This document shows, piece by piece, positions 60,272 through 64,000 of a DNA stretch of 64,000 nucleotides (positions are counted from its first letter, which is position 1; each line of letters begins with the position of its first letter). The translations under genes and the position numbers were made by a program. The notes under the pieces were generated by a model, which was not told the origin of the DNA, made no database searches, and saw nothing but the letters and a program-made list of their open reading frames with translations. This DNA is from Roseiflexus castenholzii DSM 13941 (lineage in GTDB: Bacteria; Chloroflexota; Chloroflexia; Chloroflexales; Roseiflexaceae): contig NC_009767.1 in NCBI RefSeq assembly GCF_000017805.1, positions 2,356,001 to 2,420,000 of the forward strand, given 5' to 3'.

Positions 60272-61993
60272 ATGGCGCGTGAAGCAGGCAGGGGACGCCT
60301 GCGTGTGCCTGTGTGCAGTCCACGGTTGGGTGCGCTGTTGTGGTGCATGGTCGCGGCGCTGATGGCAGGATGCTCTGCGGCGCCGGATGATCCTGCCGCA
60401 GCATCCCCTGCGCCGCGCGTCGCGCCTGTGCGAGTCGAAGTCGTGCCGTTGCGCGACTCCGATGCGCCATGTGGTTTGTTCATCGCGCATGATCTGCCGC
60501 ATACGACCCGCAGCGCCACGCGCATCCCAGCCCTCTATGAGAGCAATGGCGCCGGGCTTGCCATCGGCGACCTCGATGGCGACGGCGATCAGGATATTGT
60601 GCTGGCGAACCTGGCAGGTGCGAACACGCTGCTCTGGAATGAGGGCGACCTCCGTTTTCGCGCCGAGCCGCTTGGTGAGGGGCGTGTCCGTGGGTTGACG
60701 ATGGTCGATGTCGATGGCGATGGATGGCTCGATATCGTCGGAACCCGTCAGTTCGAGAAGCCGGTCTGGTGGCGCAACACGGGTGTGGATGGCGCCGGAC
60801 GCTTCGAGGAACGGGCGCTTCCCGATGTGCATAACTGGTTCTATGCGCATACCTGGGCGGATCTCGATGGCGATGGCGATCTCGATCTGATCGCCGCTTC
60901 GTATGATACGGAAATCCAGAAGCAACAAGGACTGATTTTTCAGTATCGCGGCGGTGGTGTGGGTGTGTTCGTCTACGAACGGCGCGGGGCGGCGTATGTG
61001 GCGCATCGTCTGACCGATCAGGCCGATGCGCTGGCGATTGCGCTGCCCGACTTGAATGGCGATGGTCGCCGTGATATTTGGGTCGCCAATGATTTCAACC
61101 GTCCAGACGGCGCCTGGTTGCAGGGCGGCGGCATCGGCGAATGGACGCCCTTTGCGCTGCCGGAACGGATCAGCGAAAACCCGATGAGCCTTGACGTGGG
61201 TGATGTCGATAACGATGGCACGTCGGAATTGTTTGCCGCCGATATGAAACCGGTGCGCAAAGACGAGGCGACGATGGCGCGCTGGCTTCCTGCGATGCGT
61301 CGCCTGACGAAACCGTTGACGAGCGCCGATCCGCAGTATGCCGAGAATATGCTGCTGGTGCGCGGCGCCGATGGACGCTGGCGCAACGAAGCCTACGAGC
61401 GCAGGATCGATGCGACTGGTTGGAGTTGGTCTGGTGTTTTCGGCGATCTCGACCGCGATGGGTGGCTCGATCTCTATGTCGTCAATGGGATGATTGCAGC
61501 CGGACTGCTCGATTATCTGCCCGGCAGCGAGTTGGTCGAAGAAAATGTTGTTTTGCGCAACACTGGCAACGGGCGCTTCACCATGGCGCCGGAATGGGGG
61601 CTTGGCGTCTCGCGCAGCGGGCGTGGCATGGGCATGGCCGATCTCGACGGCGACGGCGATCTGGATATTGTGGTCAATAACCTGATGACTCCGGCGCAAC
61701 TCTTCGAGAATCGGCTTTGTGGCGGCGCGAGTCTCCTGGTTGATCTGCGGATGCCAGGGAGCGCCAATACCCACGCGCCTGGCGCAGAACTATCGTTGAA
61801 AACCAGTGCAGGTGCATTCTACCGTGATGTGCGCACCACCTCCGGGTATCTGTCGGGTGCAACGTCGCAGGTGCATTTTGGTTTTCCTGCCCATGCCACG
61901 CTCGAACGGCTCGAGGTGCGCTGGCCCGATGGCGCTGTTTCGGTGATCGAGTCGCCGCCGCGCCGGCATCGGCTCCTGATTGTTCGCCCATGA
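60272..61993 (+). CDS. FG-GAP/VCBS-repeat lipoprotein with ASPIC/UnbV-like end (CRTAC1-like)
   Basis: A 573-residue exported protein. The signal peptide ends at a lipobox (LMAGC, cysteine at about 34). The rest is a series of FG-GAP/VCBS blades, each marked by a calcium-loop motif: DLDGDGDQDIV, DVDGDGWLDIV, DLDGDGDLDLI, DLNGDGRRDIW, DVDNDGTSELF, DLDRDGWLDLY and DLDGDGDLDIV, so a seven-bladed propeller is likely. The C-terminal SGYLSGATSQVHFGFPAHATLERLEVRWPDG matches the ASPIC/UnbV domain. These proteins are found on cell surfaces; binding of a glycan or partner is possible. It begins eight bases after the permease gene, so it belongs to the sugar operon. Confidence 0.9.
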   Translation: MAREAGRGRLRVPVCSPRLGALLWCMVAALMAGCSAAPDDPAAASPAPRVAPVRVEVVPLRDSDAPCGLFIAHDLPHTTRSATRIPALYESNGAGLAIGDLDGDGDQDIVLANLAGANTLLWNEGDLRFRAEPLGEGRVRGLTMVDVDGDGWLDIVGTRQFEKPVWWRNTGVDGAGRFEERALPDVHNWFYAHTWADLDGDGDLDLIAASYDTEIQKQQGLIFQYRGGGVGVFVYERRGAAYVAHRLTDQADALAIALPDLNGDGRRDIWVANDFNRPDGAWLQGGGIGEWTPFALPERISENPMSLDVGDVDNDGTSELFAADMKPVRKDEATMARWLPAMRRLTKPLTSADPQYAENMLLVRGADGRWRNEAYERRIDATGWSWSGVFGDLDRDGWLDLYVVNGMIAAGLLDYLPGSELVEENVVLRNTGNGRFTMAPEWGLGVSRSGRGMGMADLDGDGDLDIVVNNLMTPAQLFENRLCGGASLLVDLRMPGSANTHAPGAELSLKTSAGAFYRDVRTTSGYLSGATSQVHFGFPAHATLERLEVRWPDGAVSVIESPPRRHRLLIVRP

Positions 61994-62015
61994 TCGCACC
62001 GGCGGATGCAATCCC

Positions 62016-62780
62016 ATGATTCACTTACCGGCACATCGCTCTCTGCCGCTGATTGATCTGATCCATCTGCGATCGCAGACGATGCCGTTTGTGGCATTGC
62101 TGATGGTGAGCATTGCCGGGGGCGCTCTGGCAGTAACCCAGGCGCGTGTGCCGTTGTGGCAGGCGACGGTTGGTGCGCTCTTCGTGCTCCTGCCGCCGTT
62201 TGTGCTGAAATGGCGCGAGGATGCCCGGCGCTACGGCGGAGCGGCAATGACGCTCAGCGTCTTGCTGGCGCTCCAGGGTTTTCATACAGTTGAACATATC
62301 GCGCAATGGGTCCAGTACCACGTGCTGCGCTGGCCCTCGTTTCTCTCAAATGGGTTGCTTTCGGCGGCAAATTCGGAGTGGGTTCATTTTGTGTGGAACT
62401 GGGGGTTTCTTGTTGTCTGCATCTTCCTGATGCGCGCAGGCATGCGCGGGTGGTGGGGATGGCTCTTGCTGGCAGTGGCGACCTTCCACACGCTGGAACA
62501 TACGTACCTGATGTGGCGCTTTCAGGTTACGTTGCGCGAACTTGGCGCCCTTGGCGTCACCGACCTGCAACCGCAGGGGCTACCCGGCTTTTTTGGGCGC
62601 GACGGTTGGCTGGCAACGGCGGACATCACGCAGAACACGTTTCTCTGCCGTTTGCCCGGTATTACGACAGCGCCGCGGATCGATGTTCACTTCTGGTGGA
62701 ATGTCGGTGAGATGGCGCTGCTGCTGCCGGCGGCGAATGACTTTATGCGCCGCTTGAATGCAGCGCGGGATATGGCATAA
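62016..62780 (+). CDS. Polytopic membrane protein, unknown
   Basis: A 254-residue integral membrane protein with about six helices (for example MPFVALLMVSIAGGALAVT, VGALFVLLPPFVLKW, MTLSVLLALQGFHTVEHIA, FLVVCIFLMRAGM, WGWLLLAVATFHTLEHTYL). Histidine-glutamate pairs recur inside helices (FHTVEHIAQW and FHTLEHTYL), an arrangement typical of proteins that bind metal or haem in the membrane; this is a suggestion only. A TTG at 61980 in the same frame could be an alternative start. It is in the sugar operon by position, between the FG-GAP protein and the GH4 gene. No family recognised. Confidence 0.75.
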   Translation: MIHLPAHRSLPLIDLIHLRSQTMPFVALLMVSIAGGALAVTQARVPLWQATVGALFVLLPPFVLKWREDARRYGGAAMTLSVLLALQGFHTVEHIAQWVQYHVLRWPSFLSNGLLSAANSEWVHFVWNWGFLVVCIFLMRAGMRGWWGWLLLAVATFHTLEHTYLMWRFQVTLRELGALGVTDLQPQGLPGFFGRDGWLATADITQNTFLCRLPGITTAPRIDVHFWWNVGEMALLLPAANDFMRRLNAARDMA

Positions 62781-62833
62781 TAGCCGCGCCATCAACGCAG
62801 GATTGTTCTGCGAAGAAGAAATGAGGTTCTCCA

Positions 62834-64000
62834 ATGCCGCCAAAGATTGTCTTCATCGGCGCCGGCAGCACGGTGTTCGCCAAAAACTTGATGGGCGACA
62901 TCCTGAGCTTCCCCGAACTTGCCAACGCCACGCTGACGTTGTTCGACATTGACCCGGAGCGCTTGCGTACATCCGAAGTCGTGGCGCACAAGGTCGCTGC
63001 GGCGCTCGACGCGCGCCCGACGATTGAGGCGACGACCGACCGACGCCGCGCGCTCGATGGCGCCGATTATGCCATTTGCATGATCCAGGTCGGCGGTTAT
63101 AAGCCGTGTACGGTGACCGATTTCGAGATCCCGAAGAAGTATGGTCTGCGCCAGACGATTGCCGATACCCTGGGCATCGGCGGGATTATGCGCGGGTTGC
63201 GCACCATTCCAGTGTTGCTCTCGATATGCCGCGATATGGAAGAGGTGTGTCCCGATGTGACGTTCTTGCAGTATGTCAATCCAATGGCCATGAATTGCTG
63301 GGCGATCAGTCGCGCCAGCACGATTAAGACGGTCGGGTTGTGCCACAGTGTGCAGGGCACTGCCGAGCAACTGGCGCACGACATTGGCGTGCCGGTAGAG
63401 GAGATCAACTATGTCTGCGCTGGCATCAACCATATGGCGTTCTACCTGCGCTTCGAGCGAAACGGCGAAGACCTCTATCCGCTCATCCGCAAGGTCTACG
63501 ACGAAGGGCGCGTGCCGGCGTGGAATCGGGTGCGCTACGAAGTGTTCCGACGCCTTGGCTATTTTGTGACCGAGTCGAGCGAGCACTTCAGTGAATACGT
63601 GCCCTGGTTCATCAAGCGCGACCGACCCGATCTGATCGAGCGCTTTAATATTCCGCTCGATGAATACATCCGCCGTTGCGAAGTGCAACTGGCGGGCTGG
63701 GAGTTCGTGCAGTACAAACTCGATCATCCAGAGATTGCGAGTTCCGATCTGCGCGCTGCGATGCGCGAACGTTCCCGCACCAATCCGTACCTGACGGGCG
63801 AGTTCATCGACTATGTCATCACATCTGCCGAAGACCTCGAGGCAGGGAAGGTCGAGCGCAGCCACGAGTATGGCTCGCTGATCATCCACAGCCTGGAAAC
63901 GGGGCAACCGCGCGTGGTCTACGGAAATGTGCCTAACTATGGGCTGATCGATAATCTCCCACAGGGGTGCTGCGTCGAAGTTCCGTGTCTGGTGGACAAA
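62834..64000 (+). CDS. melA: GH4 alpha-galactosidase/alpha-glucosidase (partial, C-terminus beyond window)
   Basis: A glycosidase of family GH4, which cleaves by an NAD-dependent oxidation-elimination route and needs a divalent metal. 389 codons are visible and the frame is open at the window edge; relatives have about 430-480. The N-terminal Rossmann motif KIVFIGAGSTVFAKNL is followed by NPMAMNCWA, the metal-site GLCHSVQGTAEQLA, and YVCAGINHMAFYLRFE, which fit the MelA-type branch with the CHSV cysteine and histidine. I use the symbol melA because of that motif set, but specificity for alpha-galactosides or alpha-glucosides is not proven. It is the enzyme that would process the sugar imported by the upstream ABC system. 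Confidence 0.88.
   Translation, partial: MPPKIVFIGAGSTVFAKNLMGDILSFPELANATLTLFDIDPERLRTSEVVAHKVAAALDARPTIEATTDRRRALDGADYAICMIQVGGYKPCTVTDFEIPKKYGLRQTIADTLGIGGIMRGLRTIPVLLSICRDMEEVCPDVTFLQYVNPMAMNCWAISRASTIKTVGLCHSVQGTAEQLAHDIGVPVEEINYVCAGINHMAFYLRFERNGEDLYPLIRKVYDEGRVPAWNRVRYEVFRRLGYFVTESSEHFSEYVPWFIKRDRPDLIERFNIPLDEYIRRCEVQLAGWEFVQYKLDHPEIASSDLRAAMRERSRTNPYLTGEFIDYVITSAEDLEAGKVERSHEYGSLIIHSLETGQPRVVYGNVPNYGLIDNLPQGCCVEVPCLVDK

Overview
The window is a 64 kb, GC-rich bacterial chromosomal segment with tightly packed genes, many 4-base stop/start overlaps and few mobile elements. Gene content (tungsten-type aldehyde:ferredoxin oxidoreductase, Uma2/DUF820 proteins, kinase- and PP2C-like membrane proteins, a very large cyclic glucan synthase, TAT-lipoprotein sugar-binding protein, hydrogenase maturation genes) fits a filamentous Chloroflexota of the Roseiflexus type. 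That taxonomic call is an inference from gene content and style; no rRNA or tRNA gene is present to confirm it.

Layout. 1-7.5 kb: purM (cut by the window edge), two small unknown genes, hypF, a tandem-repeat spacer, pyrC and a LacI-family regulator. 7.5-12.8 kb (minus): PP2C-like membrane protein, zwf and opcA, an apparent operon for the oxidative pentose phosphate entry step. 12.9-20.6 kb: DUF427 protein, LUD-domain protein, STAS-domain membrane protein with a Uma2 protein, an FtsX-type permease and an amidohydrolase. 20.8-26.4 kb: two moeA genes (the second fused to a substrate-binding domain) converge on a MoaD-like gene and a tungsten/molybdopterin aldehyde oxidoreductase, so cofactor synthesis and its likely user sit together. 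26.8-31.9 kb: flavin amine oxidase, Uma2, FGGY kinase and a sphingosine-1-phosphate-lyase-like PLP enzyme in one run. 32.3-34.7 kb: DUF2892 protein and a tail-anchored pseudokinase carrying a DnaJ-type zinc domain. 35-49.5 kb: a 2864-residue cyclic beta-1,2-glucan synthase, a zinc-ribbon protein, an exported glucoamylase-like protein that may act on beta-1,2-glucan, a decayed REP-associated transposase and a GH78 rhamnosidase coupled to a two-domain phosphofructokinase. 52-53.6 kb: a minisatellite of roughly 200-bp units. 53.8-56.5 kb: hydrogenase maturation protease, metallophosphoesterase and an MBL-fold gene interrupted by an in-frame TGA. 56.6-64 kb: a sugar ABC import operon with a consensus promoter, an FG-GAP lipoprotein, a membrane protein and a GH4 alpha-galactosidase that runs off the window.

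Most notable: three copies of an intergenic palindromic element with inverted ends (about 14.1, 32.1 and 55.3 kb); a pseudokinase and a pseudo-phosphatase, both membrane-anchored and both missing catalytic residues; a duplicated phosphofructokinase whose second half has lost its catalytic residues, as in eukaryotes; and the beta-1,2-glucan locus. No CRISPR array, prophage, intact insertion sequence, rRNA or tRNA was found.
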